64,000 nucleotides of DNA from the NCBI GenBank assembly GCA_020746835.1, contig JAGPNK010000001.1, forward strand, positions 1,178,001 through 1,242,000, in the 5' to 3' direction. Source of the stretch: Stachybotrys elegans. Lineage: Eukaryota > Ascomycota > Sordariomycetes > Hypocreales > Stachybotryaceae. A model generated the notes under the pieces. It was not told the DNA's origin. It searched no databases and saw only the letters and a program-made list of their open reading frames with translations. A program made the translations under genes and the position numbers. Shown piece after piece: positions 54,022-64,000 of the stretch (position 1 is its first letter; every line of letters starts with the position of its first letter).

Positions 54022-54806
54022 TCACAGCTTCTCCTTGAGAAGCTTACCATAGGCCGAGAAGTAGCCGCATCCTGGCACATGGCTGCGTCGCCCAGTCTTC
54101 TCGTCAAAGATGAAGCAGCCCTTCTTGGCCACGTTGGGCGGAGTGTACACTGGCATATCAGTTAGCCGGTGGGTGGGCGGACAAGTGTCCAGCTCGGGAA
54201 GACGTACGATGGAGGGAGACGGCGAAGTCGCTGCCCTTGTTTGACACCCTGTGCAGACCAAGTTCGTCTGCCATGTACGTCACTTGGTTCTCGTGGAAGT
54301 TCTTCTCCCCGATGATTTCCATGGGGCCATTGTGATCCTCCTCCGGAAAGGCATATCGCGTCTCTGTGAGGGTTCCCTTGAGGATCTTCATCAAGCAGTG
54401 CGCCTTGCCATGGTCATGGATAGGGCTACCCTTGCCCGGTGACCACACAAGCACGAGCTGTGCGTGCTGTTAGTGACAGCATCACAGGCGCGCATATGGC
54501 AGTCGAGCCATGTTATGGACTCACCAGGTTACTCTTGCCATTTCCTTCGTCCACCAGGTTCCTGGTATACCCACGACTGCTGTCGCCGTGGGCGTACACG
54601 GACCAGCCTCCCTCGGAGCTGTTATAGTCTTCCATCAACCTAGTGAGGAAGTCGACGTCGACGTCCTCGGATGTCAGTCCCGAGGAGGGACCGAGGGCAT
54701 CACTCAACGCTACGACGAGCTCGTCGAATCGGTCCCCGAATCGTGCGTCGGCACCGAACTGCTCAACGCCAAAAAGATGGGCACGAGTAACGTTATCAAC
54801 CGCCAT
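54022..54806 (-). CDS. Cysteine dioxygenase type I
   Basis: Three exons (54806-54525, 54457-54208, 54149-54022) encode 219 residues. The enzyme oxidises L-cysteine to cysteine sulfinate with O2 using non-haem iron. The iron ligands are visible as [11 protein letters not shown] (His108 and His110) and GLHRV (His163), the cupin three-His site. [32 protein letters not shown] and the exon-3 stretch [17 protein letters not shown] complete the family pattern. Splicing in phase 1 between exons 2 and 3 gives SLHLYTPPNVA. The start at 54806 ([17 protein letters not shown]) is the first in-frame ATG. The gene is expected to be cytosolic and to respond to sulfur or cysteine. Confidence 0.92.
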
Positions 54807-56388
54807 GATGGATAGGTATCGTCGTCGATGCTACGGAATGTTCGGGGAAAAAAAAAGAGAAGTTGTTGCGTCTGGAGATGATCGGTCTGCGAGGCTTGGA
54901 GGAGGGTGCGGAAGGGCGGGTACTAAAAACACAAAGAAAGCTGGACGATACGAATGAGCAACTGCGGGGATATCGTCCGATGGCCACTTCTCCTGCCCAG
55001 GGCAAAGTCAGTCGGTGCATCAAAGGGGTGGTCGTGGACACACGCCGATTTCGCTTGTGGGTCCCGTGCCTCTTGTCGACTGGCTTATCGACAGCGGAGG
55101 CATGATACGACAGGCGCTAGCAGTTGCCGTTGCACTGAACTGACCTCAGTTGCGCTGGATTGCCTTGGCCAAACTATACCGATGTCTCGGAGTTCGCCTG
55201 CTTCCACCTCCCATCTCATCGATTCTCGTCGATTCTCTTGCGCTCTTCCAACGAGGCCAACGAATTGTCGATGTGTGAAACTGCGCATCGAACTGCCACG
55301 CTGGCCAAGAAAGCGAATCATGCGTACGCGGATTACTCTTACGAAAAAGATATGGCCTAGCGTCTTGTTTTGCTGGATGCTTTTGTGGCCCGCCTTTAGC
55401 CGATTCCCTACTAAGGCCTACAAGGTACACGGACACGGCCGACGTAATGTCGAGGTCTCACCAACTTTAGCCACATGATCCGCGATGCCGATCAGCTTCT
55501 CCAAACAACGGCATGCCTTGGGTAGCCGAAAGGGGTTCGCAGGGTTCAAACACCGCCTTTTCCATGCATTCCTCGCTGCATGGCTGGGTTGGCGGCGACA
55601 TGAAGCATGCCATGGTTGCTGATGGAGACCGCCTACCTTTGTACCTGTACTCTGTGTCCTACCATGCGCTAGAACGGGGTCCCTGTGATGGTAGCGAGCA
55701 AGGGTTCATTGGAGCTGACAGCTGCAGTTGGCCACATCCGCCTTTCGCCCGAGTTGTCGACCAAACATACGACTTGGCTGCCCTCAACAGTTGCATTACC
55801 CCGGGCTTCTTATCGGGCACATAGGCTAACAATGCACTAAGGCAAGTGAAGAGATAAAGGTATCATGCCGAATTGGCTTGCTCAGGCCGCAATCGGTCGT
55901 AGTGGCTGTCCCTACTAATGGAGCCTAGCGTCGTCACTCCTTAGCGGAACCTACTAACTAGGCACTTGGCACATGCACATATCAACCAATGTATGTACCT
56001 ATTTATACGTGTGCTACTCAGTATGCACCCCAACTTAGACCTCTCCATAAATACTATTTCCAGCTGGACTGAGAAGAGAAAATAAAAGCAACATGCTTGA
56101 AGTCTTGATGATTTGGGAAGAATGAATGTGTGTAGCTTAGTACCTAGTGAACCCCTGTGCAGGAATTATCATAAGCTTTGCCAGGTTCAAGATCAGCGAT
56201 GACGCACACGTGTGTGGAAGGCACGCGCTGGCACACCTTCCTCCCACCGTGTACCTTGCGGCTACAGAACTTACATTCTACAACCTCCCTCTGCGTGCAA
56301 CTTTTCACCGCAAGACATGATACTGAGCTGCAAGTTCTTGTACACCATAAAGCACCGACTATTTGAAAATCGTCTCTAGCCGGCTACA
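54807..56388. other. Intergenic region between CDO and the HLTF-like gene
   Basis: Short open frames on both strands, such as 55,513-55,824 plus, have no splice or family support. I see no tRNA or repeat. The region holds the CDO promoter on the left and the helicase gene promoter on the right. Confidence 0.45.
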
Positions 56389-59300
56389 ATGCCACGCGGA
56401 AGAAAACGTCAGCAGGAGGTTGTTGACCTGACTGGTGATGATGAGACCAGCAATGGCCCCAAGAGACAGGCGGTCTCGACAGGAAGAGGCGGCACCAACG
56501 TTTACACATCTCATCCCGCCGGATCCCCGCAATCGTTTTCCAGCTCAGCGGCCGCCAGCGAGGCTGATCTAGACTTGACCCAGGGGCCAGATGGACCCGA
56601 GACAGAGTTCTACGGCAGTTTGGGTATGTTGCACCATCAACCCAGCCCGCTGGTGATATGCTGACCTGACGTACTGCAGAGAGCAAGATTGTTGGTGTGC
56701 AATACTATGATGGCGAGGCCACACCTGGAGAAGTTGTTTTGTCACGTCGTGAGCCCACCAATAAGGTGCTTCCAATTCACATGTCTCACGCCTTAGAGAG
56801 TCCATCAGCGCTGACCACATTCAGTACGACCACAACGCTATCCGCATGGACAATGTAATGCACCGCCAGATAGGCCACCTGCCTCGCAAAGTTGTGGAGA
56901 AACTGGCCCCCTACATCGTTGGTCACTACCCCCTCAAAGGAAATCGCTGCAGCTGACCCTGACCAACCGCCAGGATCGTGGGGATATTACTCTGGAAGTA
57001 GAGATCACGGGTAGAAAAACCCAGTGGGATTGCCCGGTAGAGCTTTCCCTCTTTGGCCCAAGTGATCCCGCCCAACGCTCCAGGATCGAAGCCGACCTCA
57101 AGCGTGACAGGATCCTGAAAGCTACAGAGCTCAAGAAGACCAAGCAAGATGCCGAGACGCGCAGGGCGCTGACGGGATTGAAGAGCGGCACAACCACTAA
57201 AGGCTTGCCCTCGGGTCCTACGAAGAAGCTCAAGGGCCACATCGCAGACAAACCTGCTGTCTCGATGGAGGCACTTATGAAATCCAGTGAAACTATCGAG
57301 GCCCCCGGTAGATACGATGCTGCTCAATCTCTCGCCGTCGATGAGAGGAAGCTCGAGGACATGCCCATGGCCCAACAGCCCCCTCAGCTTAAATCCACGC
57401 TGCTTCCCTACCAGCTTCAGGTAAGTCTCACGAGTGGTCTCATGTGGCTCATTACTTATTCAAACCAGGGACTTGCTTGGTTGCAATCGCAGGAGAGCCC
57501 AGAGCTGCCAGAGAAGGGATCGCCCAAGACCGTCCAGCTTTGGAAGCGCGATAATAGAGGCCGCTACGTGAATGTCGCCTCCGATTTCGTCACCTCCGAG
57601 CCACCGACACTGCTGGAGGGTGGAATTCTCGCTGACGATATGGGGCTCGGAAAGACGCTGCAGATCATTAGCCTGATACTCACTGGCGGACAGGGCTCTA
57701 CGCTCATCGTGGCACCCGTCAGCGTGATGAGCAACTGGGAACAGCAGATCCGAGCCCACGTTCAACCTGACCACCAGCCCAAGATCCTCATCTACCATGG
57801 CGATAAAAAGATGAAGGCAGAAGACCTCATGAAGTATGGTGTGATCATCACCAGCTATGGCAAACTCGCTCGCGAGGCGGACTCAGGCGTGGGCGCGGTC
57901 CTAACCTCGAAGTCTATCCAATGGCGACGCGTTGTTCTCGACGAGGGCCATACCATCAGAAACGCCAAGACAAAGGTGGCGCTCGCTGCTTGTGAGATCA
58001 ATGCCAAATCCCGATGGGTGCTGACTGGCACCCCGATGTAAGTGACTGACCGGAACTGATAGACGGTCGACTAAACAATTGCAGCATCAATTCGGTCAAG
58101 GATCTCCATTCTCTCATCAAGTTCCTCCACATCACCGGAGGCATCGAGCTGCCCGAGGTTTTCAACAATAAAATCACCCGGCAGTTGGCTGAAGGAGATC
58201 AGAGGGCCGAGATTCTTCTCCAGGCCCTCATGCAAGATATCTGCCTGCGTCGAAAGAAAGACATGCAATTTGTCGATCTCAAACTCCCAGAAAAGAAGGA
58301 GTATATCCACAGGATTGCCTTCAAGCCACAAGAGAAGCGCAAATACGATGCATTACTGTACGTTCATGGCGGAACAACGAGTTGGCATTGCTGACCTGTC
58401 CACAGATCTGAAGCACGTGGATTGCTAGAAGACTACCAGGAAAATTCAGACAAGGGCCAAAAGGGTCGCTTCCAAACCGTCCTTGAGCGACTGCTGCGGC
58501 TCCGCCAGACGTAAGGATGACAAAAAGACAACGTTCTTCATTTGGCTAACACTCTGCAGCTGCAATCACTGGACCCTGTGCAAGCAACGTATCGATGACC
58601 TTCTCAAGCTTCTTGATGAGCAGGAGGTGGTCCCACTCAACGACAAGAACCGGGCTCTTCTCCAGGAGGCCCTGCGCCTCTATCTGCAGAACCAAGAGGA
58701 ATGCCCAGTCTGCTACGATATCCCATCTGATCCTGTCATTACAAACTGTAAGCACGTCTACTGCCGCGGGTGCATCACCAAGGTCATTACGCTGCAACAG
58801 AAATGTCCCACGTGCCGAAACCCACTGACGGAATCGTCTCTGCTGGAACCGGCGCCCGAGGGAGAAGATGACGACAACTTTGACGAGGAGACGCAGAGTT
58901 CCAAGACAGAGGCCATTCTCGCGGTTGTCCGCGCGACCATCAACAAACCTGGCTCCAAGGTCATTGTCTTCTCCCAGTGGACGTCCTTCCTCAATATTGT
59001 CCAGAACCAGTTGTCCGACGCGGGCATCAAGTTCACTAGAATCGATGGCGGCATGAACCCTGCCAAGCGGGACCAGGCCGTCCAAGCCCTTGATAATGAC
59101 CCGGATACCCGAGTCATGCTCGCGAGTTTGGCCGTATGCAGCGTCGGTCTCAACCTCGTCGCCGCCGACACTGTTATCCTCTCAGATAGCTGTAAGCCGT
59201 CCACCACCGCCCCTTCTCCTACTCATATTGCGTGCATCTGCTGACGTGACTTCCGTCCCTAGGGTGGGCACCCGCCATTGAGGACCAAGCAATAGACCGC

Positions 59301-59495
59301 GTTCACCGACTGGGCCAGACGCGCAAGACGGCCGTCTGGCGCATGGTCGTGGAAGGCACGGTCGAGGAGCGAGTCCTCGATATTCAGCACGAGAAGCGCG
59401 AGCTGGTCCACAAGGCGTTCCAGGAAAAGGACCCCAAGAAGAAGAAGAAGGCCGAAAACGTGCGACTTGCCGACATCAAGAAGCTCCTGGCGTAA
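56389..59495 (+). CDS. HIRAN-SNF2-RING ATPase (Rad5/HLTF-type)
   Basis: Nine exons (56389-56623, 56680-56765, 56825-56917, 56974-57420, 57469-58037, 58085-58357, 58406-58510, 58560-59191, 59263-59495) encode 890 residues. An N-terminal acidic, SUMO-motif-like start (RKRQQEVVDLTGDDE) precedes a HIRAN domain (ESKIVGVQYYDGEATPGEVV, NKYDHNAIRMDN, IGHLPRKVVEKLAPYI). The SNF2 ATPase shows GGILADDMGLGKTLQI, the DEGH box (VVLDEGHTIRN) and LTGTPIINSVKDLHSL. A C3HC4 RING (CPVCYDIPSDPVITNCKHVY, CRGC, CPTC) and helicase C-terminal motifs (VIVFSQWTSFL, RIDGGMNPAKRDQAV, DRVHRLGQTRK) follow. The gene is likely the HLTF/Rad5-related factor for fork remodelling and PCNA polyubiquitination; a Rad16-like role is less likely because of the HIRAN. 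Intron 3 uses a GTTGGT donor. Confidence 0.92.
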
Positions 59496-59929
59496 CTTGG
59501 GAATCAGGGGCTGTGGCGTTTAATACAGGCGAACCGGAAAAGCAAGCCGGCGGCTTTTGATACCATGTACGGAATACAAACGCCAAAATGAACACACAAG
59601 GCGCTTTTGCTACACCCAAGCCGCATTAACAAAAGGCTTTCTTACTTTCGTGGTGAACAAAAGTTTATTTTGAATTCATACTTCGTAACCCGGTGACCTC
59701 GTAGTAGTACTAAATAAACCCGCCCCAAGATGCTATTGCTCCTTCGCGCTTGAATGTATGTATGCACAGTTTGTCATTCTATGTTGAACCAAATCCCCAA
59801 GTTTATCCCTTTTCTTTTTGCTTCCCCCGTGTTTTGTCTTGCTACCCGAAACACATGAAATGAAGACGAGCCTCGGAGGGCAAGTCTATTATACAGGGTG
59901 AGGTGTAAGTAATGATGATGTTGGTTGGT
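59496..59929. other. Convergent 3' spacer
   Basis: This spacer lies between the helicase and NCA2 genes. Nothing is recognisable. Confidence 0.5.
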
Positions 59930-62057
59930 TCACTTCAGCCAGCGGGCGTAGGCCCAGCGGATTCGCTCGAGGGCCCTGGCTTGAACCTGGATGCCTCTCA
60001 TGTTGGCCAGGTCATCGAGGTCCTCGAGAAATTCTCTTTCAACGTCTCGAGGCATGACCTTGCTTGCCAAATTTCGCAAAACGTGAAGTTCGCACAAGAG
60101 AAGTCCATGATCCTTGTAGGAGAGAACATTGTTCTCGTTGGGCCGAGCCTCGGTGAGAACACGATCCACGTTGCGGAAGATGCGGACGGCTCGGCTAGCC
60201 TTCTCGCTCTGGCGCTCAGCGGAGCGCCCAAAGGCGACGTCGCGCAGGTAGCGCATGATGGCGAAGGAGACGAAGAGACCAGGCGTTAGGCCAACGAAGC
60301 CAAAGACCAGTTCCTGGCTCTTGAGTAGAGAGTCAATTCCAGTCATGGCGACTTCCAAATCCACCTTCGTCTTCTGAACCTGTATCAGCAGCGCTCGAAC
60401 CAGGTCGCCGCGGATCGCGCCAACAAAGGGATTCCGGAGGTCCTTCTCATAGGCGCGCAAGACTGGCGTGACGTCTCCTTCGGCAACCTTGGCACGGATC
60501 TCGGCGACATGAGCCTCAGTGAGCGGGGATCCGTCAGTAGCAAAGTGAGGTTTGTCGAGGGCAAAGTCGACAACCATACGCTCCAAGCTCTCACGATCAG
60601 CCTTGAGACTGTCCCTAGAAAGAATGGCAATTTCGCTTGCTTCATCGTGGCGTATCGTTCGTATGACCTTGTGAGTAGGCTCGACGATCCAGTTGAACCA
60701 GAAGTCGCGAACGGTAACTCCAAAATCGGTCAGCCATTCGACAATGTCGGCACGCCTCTTGACGAGAATACGCAGTACCGTGCTAGAGGATAGTAGACCG
60801 ACGGTGACTGGCAACCAGTAGCGGACGAGAGGCGAAGGGCGGCCATTCTCCTGTACATGGTACTTCATTGCGTTGAGATGCTCGGGCAGTGTCCTATTAA
60901 TGATTCGGATGAGGCGGCGAGCGAGAAGTATCGGGCGGTTAGCCGCGACATCATCCAACTGGACCGAGAGGTCAGGATCCTCCTGAACGCCATTAAAGAC
61001 TTTGTCTTCGAAGTCATGGATATTGACGTCTGGCTCACTGGCCTCTTTCAGGACCATGTCCATCAAGGCAATGCTACGCTCCACGATGCCCTTAAGATCG
61101 AACTGATCCTCCAGGTTGGGATGCTCAATGTCGTACGCGAACTGCAGACCTTCATCGACGAGAATACCAAGTCCACTGGCGGCAATCTCTCGCAGCTGCT
61201 TCAGCTGAGCTTGCTTCCGGCGAGCCTCGGTTCTGCAATAGGCGACGGGGGAGAGGATCTTTCGCTGAACGTTGGCAAAGGAGCGTTCTCGGATCGAGTC
61301 GCGCACAATGCCGTAGAACCGGGACCATTGGCGCGACAAACCCAAGGTGGTGGAATCTACAAACTCGGCAGGGCTTTCGCGGACGGACAAAGAGCGCATG
61401 CGTGATGCGCTGGTAGAGTACACCTCGCGCGACCAGGCAAAGAAGCGGATAGGAGAGGTCTGGACAGTGTAGAGGCTGCTGTACGTGTAGGAGCTGAGCA
61501 CGTCGTCCCAGTACCATATCCCCTCGCTCAGGGGGATGATGTTGTCCAAGAAGGTCTTGAGAATGACGCCGTAGAGCTGCACAGTAGCCTTGCCGACGAG
61601 GAGCCACTCTATCTCAGTCTCGTACGAGGCCCTGAGCTTACCGTCATCCGGCCCCAGGGAGGGGTCAAAGCTGTCTGCATCTCGGAATGGAGGACCAGGG
61701 AGGTCGTCTTCCTGGACAGAGACTACGGCATCGGGAATCCCGGATTGAGAGAGCAGCGACTTGATGCGCTGGGTGGTGAGGAGAGCATTAGAGGTGGAGA
61801 GGGTGCTCAATGAGCGGACTATGCGAAGCAGTTTGTCCAGACGGGGAGACGAGAAAACCTCAGCAACGGCAAGGTTGTGGTGAAGGCCAATGTCGTCCCC
61901 GGAGCCACTCTGGGAGGCGGTGTCTTCAAAAGACGCCTCGGAGAGGACGGGCAGTCGGTCTAGGTATGCATCTAAGTGACGCACTTGGCTGCAGGAAGCG
62001 GTCAGTAAGGGCCGAGAGACATGATGGATGGTATACGAACTCGGAAACCAATGACAT
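59930..62057 (-). CDS. nca2: NCA2-family mitochondrial protein (nuclear control of ATPase)
   Basis: The proposed exons are 62057-62041 (17 nt) and 61988-59930, giving 691 residues that start MSLVSDQVRHLDAYLDRLPV. The donor is GTTCGT and the acceptor CCTGCAG, with a CTGAC branch site 18 nt before it. This join gives a fungal NCA2-type N-terminus, while the longer open frame upstream reads into poly-A/T leader and is not used. Two membrane segments are LVRYWLPVTVGLLSSSTVLRI and FGFVGLTPGLFVSFAIMRYL. Family motifs include LLVGKATVQLYGVILKTFLD, RYLRDVAF and VLRNLASKVMPRDVEREFLE. Yeast NCA2 affects expression of mitochondrial ATP6/ATP8, and the protein lies in the mitochondrial outer membrane. The first exon is less certain than the rest. 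Confidence 0.85.
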
Positions 62058-63779
62058 GACAGGCGCGGAGCTGTCCAAAAGACGGGTGCCGATCCCGCAG
62101 GCTCCTTTGCGACGGGTACAGTACGGAGAGGTTGGGGCACAGTTGGGCCGTCAACAAGGGCTCGAAACTGGCTACAGGGAGGCCAGAGCAGCAAAGGATG
62201 GCAAGAGGGAGGCTGATGGGTTGGGACGGGCGCAAGACAGTGCTGTGGGGAAGCGTGGCAACACAAGCAGCACGAGCAATCGCACCATGAGCGACTGGCC
62301 GGGAGGGAAGAATGCCGAGAGCTCACAGTGAGCGCCGTGCAATGAACGATGTCATTCGTTGCTGGGTTGGGTGATGGTGGCGTGGGAATTGGGACTTGGA
62401 TGAATTGGTCAAGCAAGGACGGATGGAGAAACGGCAGATTTCTCGTATTCGTATTAGAGAAGCGGACACGAAGACGAGAACGCCGTAGCAGCTGGTGGGG
62501 GCTGGTTTTTTTTTTTGTGGTTTTTTTTTTGTGGTTTTTTTTTTTTGGTCTTCTCTCTCCCTCGAGTGGAGGGGATGATGACAGGACGGATGGGCTGTGG
62601 CCACGCGTATATGGTGGCGTGACGCGGATCTCGACGGACCGGCGCAGGCGATGATGATGATTATGCCAACGGACGAATTGCAAAGTTCTTTTGTATTGCG
62701 AGAGCAAGAAGGAGAACCGTGGTCGCGATGCCGAGAATCGCGTGCAGGCGTCTGGGGCCTACCAATTACCTATTGATTACCGTTTAGGTACGGTTCCTGC
62801 TGCAGTTGCGAAAAAATGAGATCATCAGGCACAAGCTCCCGGAGCTGTCAGGAGGGACCTGCCGAGATAGGACTTGACCTTCTGCGTACTCGGTACTGTG
62901 TAAGTGCATGCATTTCTACTATATGCCGTAGGTATCCGTACCTGCACGCCGCCTATTGGGTGCGGGGAGTCGCATTGCATCTGCATCTATGTAGAGCAAT
63001 AAGGCCTGCATTGAGTAGACTCTTATTATAGGCTCATCGCGTTCCTATCATGTAGATGCTCCCGTGACACGACACTGTAGGTGCGACTCGTCAGAGGTAC
63101 TACCAAGGTCAGGTAGCGGCAGCCTAGACAAGCAGCCATCCTCCATTCCAATGACACCTGGTAGTGCTGAACCTTGGGGGTTTACGCTTCAACTTACGTT
63201 TTCCGCAGCCCGTCAGGACGAAATCTCCGAGCTGCCAGAGAAACAGCACAGTGGCAACCATTGTGGCACGATGGACTGGGAGATCTCGCATCCGTAGACA
63301 AAGGAGATCGCGCCACTAGATCTGCCCAGCGACCCTCCTTTCCAGCTGTCCCATTTCCCCCCCTTGACCGCCCCCCTGGAAATCAAATAGAAAAATTCGT
63401 AGGGGAGAAGCTCTAGGGGAGCTCCCATAGGCGCATGCCACTAAGCCCGACTGGGAGCTAGGCCATCACTTGTTGACTGCTCGGGAGCCGGAAGGCCCAG
63501 TTTTAATGTGGTCTCACGCTGGCGCGCATGCAGATTTGGCCCCCCCGGCAGTGGGTGATAAGATTAGGGGATTTTTCCATTGTGTTTTGCTCCAACTCCC
63601 TGACGGAGGGAAATTGACTGATAAAAGTCCATAGTGCCCCCCTCCTATTCTTCCACCTCCAGCACTCACTCCCTCATCGGTCTTCCTTCACCATCGACTT
63701 GGGGTGCACGACAACCATCTCCTGGTCTCTTTTCCCTTGATACCACCCATCGATAAAGACCTTCGAACCTTTAGCAACC
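62058..63779. other. Divergent intergenic region
   Basis: It contains the nca2 leader with three T10-12 tracts (62,506-62,547) and, toward the right, the promoter of the edge gene. Several short frames on both strands (for example 62,349-62,654) cover the T tracts and are low complexity. No gene is supported. Confidence 0.5.
62506..62547 (+). repeat. Three tandem T10-12 tracts separated by GTGG
   Basis: The sequence is T11-GTGG-T10-GTGG-T12, a 14-bp unit repeated. On the minus strand it is an A-rich tract in the nca2 upstream region. It can act as a nucleosome-excluding promoter element, a common role for long A/T tracts. Confidence 0.8.
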
Positions 63780-64000
63780 ATGGAGGCCGTGTAAGTAGCA
63801 GCCAATCCAGCCCAATCCCCTGACCTCTGCCTGTTCTCGCCCTCTGCTTGCTCTCCGTCGACATCTTCAACCACAAAACACCTACCTACCTACCTACTCG
63901 CAGCGATCACGGCGCCTCAGGGTGCTCGAGGCGACGGAATCTCGAGCGCACAAAGTTGTCCTTGAAACCATCGCTAACGCGCTCCTAGCAACGCCACCCT
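63780..64000 (+). CDS. 5' end of a gene running off the right edge
   Basis: ATGGAGGCCGT is followed at once by GTAAGT, a perfect donor. About 200 bases later a GCTAAC branch site and CTCCTAG acceptor are found. Joining gives ATG GAG GCC GTC AAC GCC ACC CT, which reads MEAVNATL and is open to the edge. The leader before it is C/T-rich, as in highly expressed genes. An alternative acceptor at about 63,902 (TCGCAG) leads to a stop after about 30 codons, so the downstream one is preferred. The product cannot be named from eight codons. Confidence 0.4.

Noticed and set aside
55085..55824. Short frames between cysteine dioxygenase and the HLTF-like gene
   Set aside because: They overlap on both strands, have no splice support and do not resemble proteins I know.
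62058..62707. An N-terminal extension of NCA2 by over 200 residues in one open frame
   Set aside because: The extension is low complexity, crosses three T tracts and lacks conserved sequence. A spliced start at 62,057 gives the expected N-terminus.

Overview
The window is nuclear DNA of a filamentous ascomycete, most likely a Sordariomycete and possibly one of the Hypocreales. Genes are interrupted by short 44-82 nt GT-AG introns with CTAAC/CTGAC-like branch sites just before the acceptor. It also carries a blue-light-inducible BLI-3 gene, a HET-domain gene, fungal-only families (DUF1295, DUF3112) and an intron-containing tRNA-Pro. Species cannot be named from the sequence alone. Exon boundaries below were set by hand from frame continuity, splice motifs and remembered family conservation.

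Layout. (1) 0-8.4 kb: the 5' end of a DUF1295 membrane protein gene, a 3.1 kb gene-free stretch, a membrane-anchored SH3 protein, a TFIIIC zinc-finger subunit of RNA polymerase III transcription, and a P-loop kinase. (2) 8.6-24 kb: an accessory region. It holds a small cysteine-rich secreted protein, orphan membrane proteins, a HET protein, a decayed pseudogene, orphan genes and a low-complexity tract. One intact tRNA-Pro(CGG) lies between a broken 5' half-copy and a broken 3' half-copy of itself. Several diverged direct and inverted duplications link parts of this region. (3) 24.7-64 kb: mostly conserved core genes. These are an SSXT-like glutamine-rich coregulator, histidinol-phosphate aminotransferase, a GH76 mannanase, two head-to-head paralogous GPI-type surface proteins, BLI-3, an F-box-like protein, a Lys/Ser/Pro repeat protein, a DUF3112 seven-TM protein, the PP2A catalytic subunit, exocyst EXO84, TOM20, TYW1, cysteine dioxygenase, a HIRAN/SNF2/RING (Rad5/HLTF-type) repair ATPase and NCA2. 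The first exon of one more gene lies at the right edge.

How the genes relate. There are no operons. The core genes serve independent housekeeping roles: Pol III transcription, secretion, mitochondrial import and biogenesis, tRNA wybutosine, histidine and cysteine metabolism, and DNA damage tolerance. The novel content is concentrated in the tRNA-flanked accessory region and in the head-to-head GPI pair at 32.5-35.9 kb. That pair shares a cysteine pattern and one intron position in the same phase.
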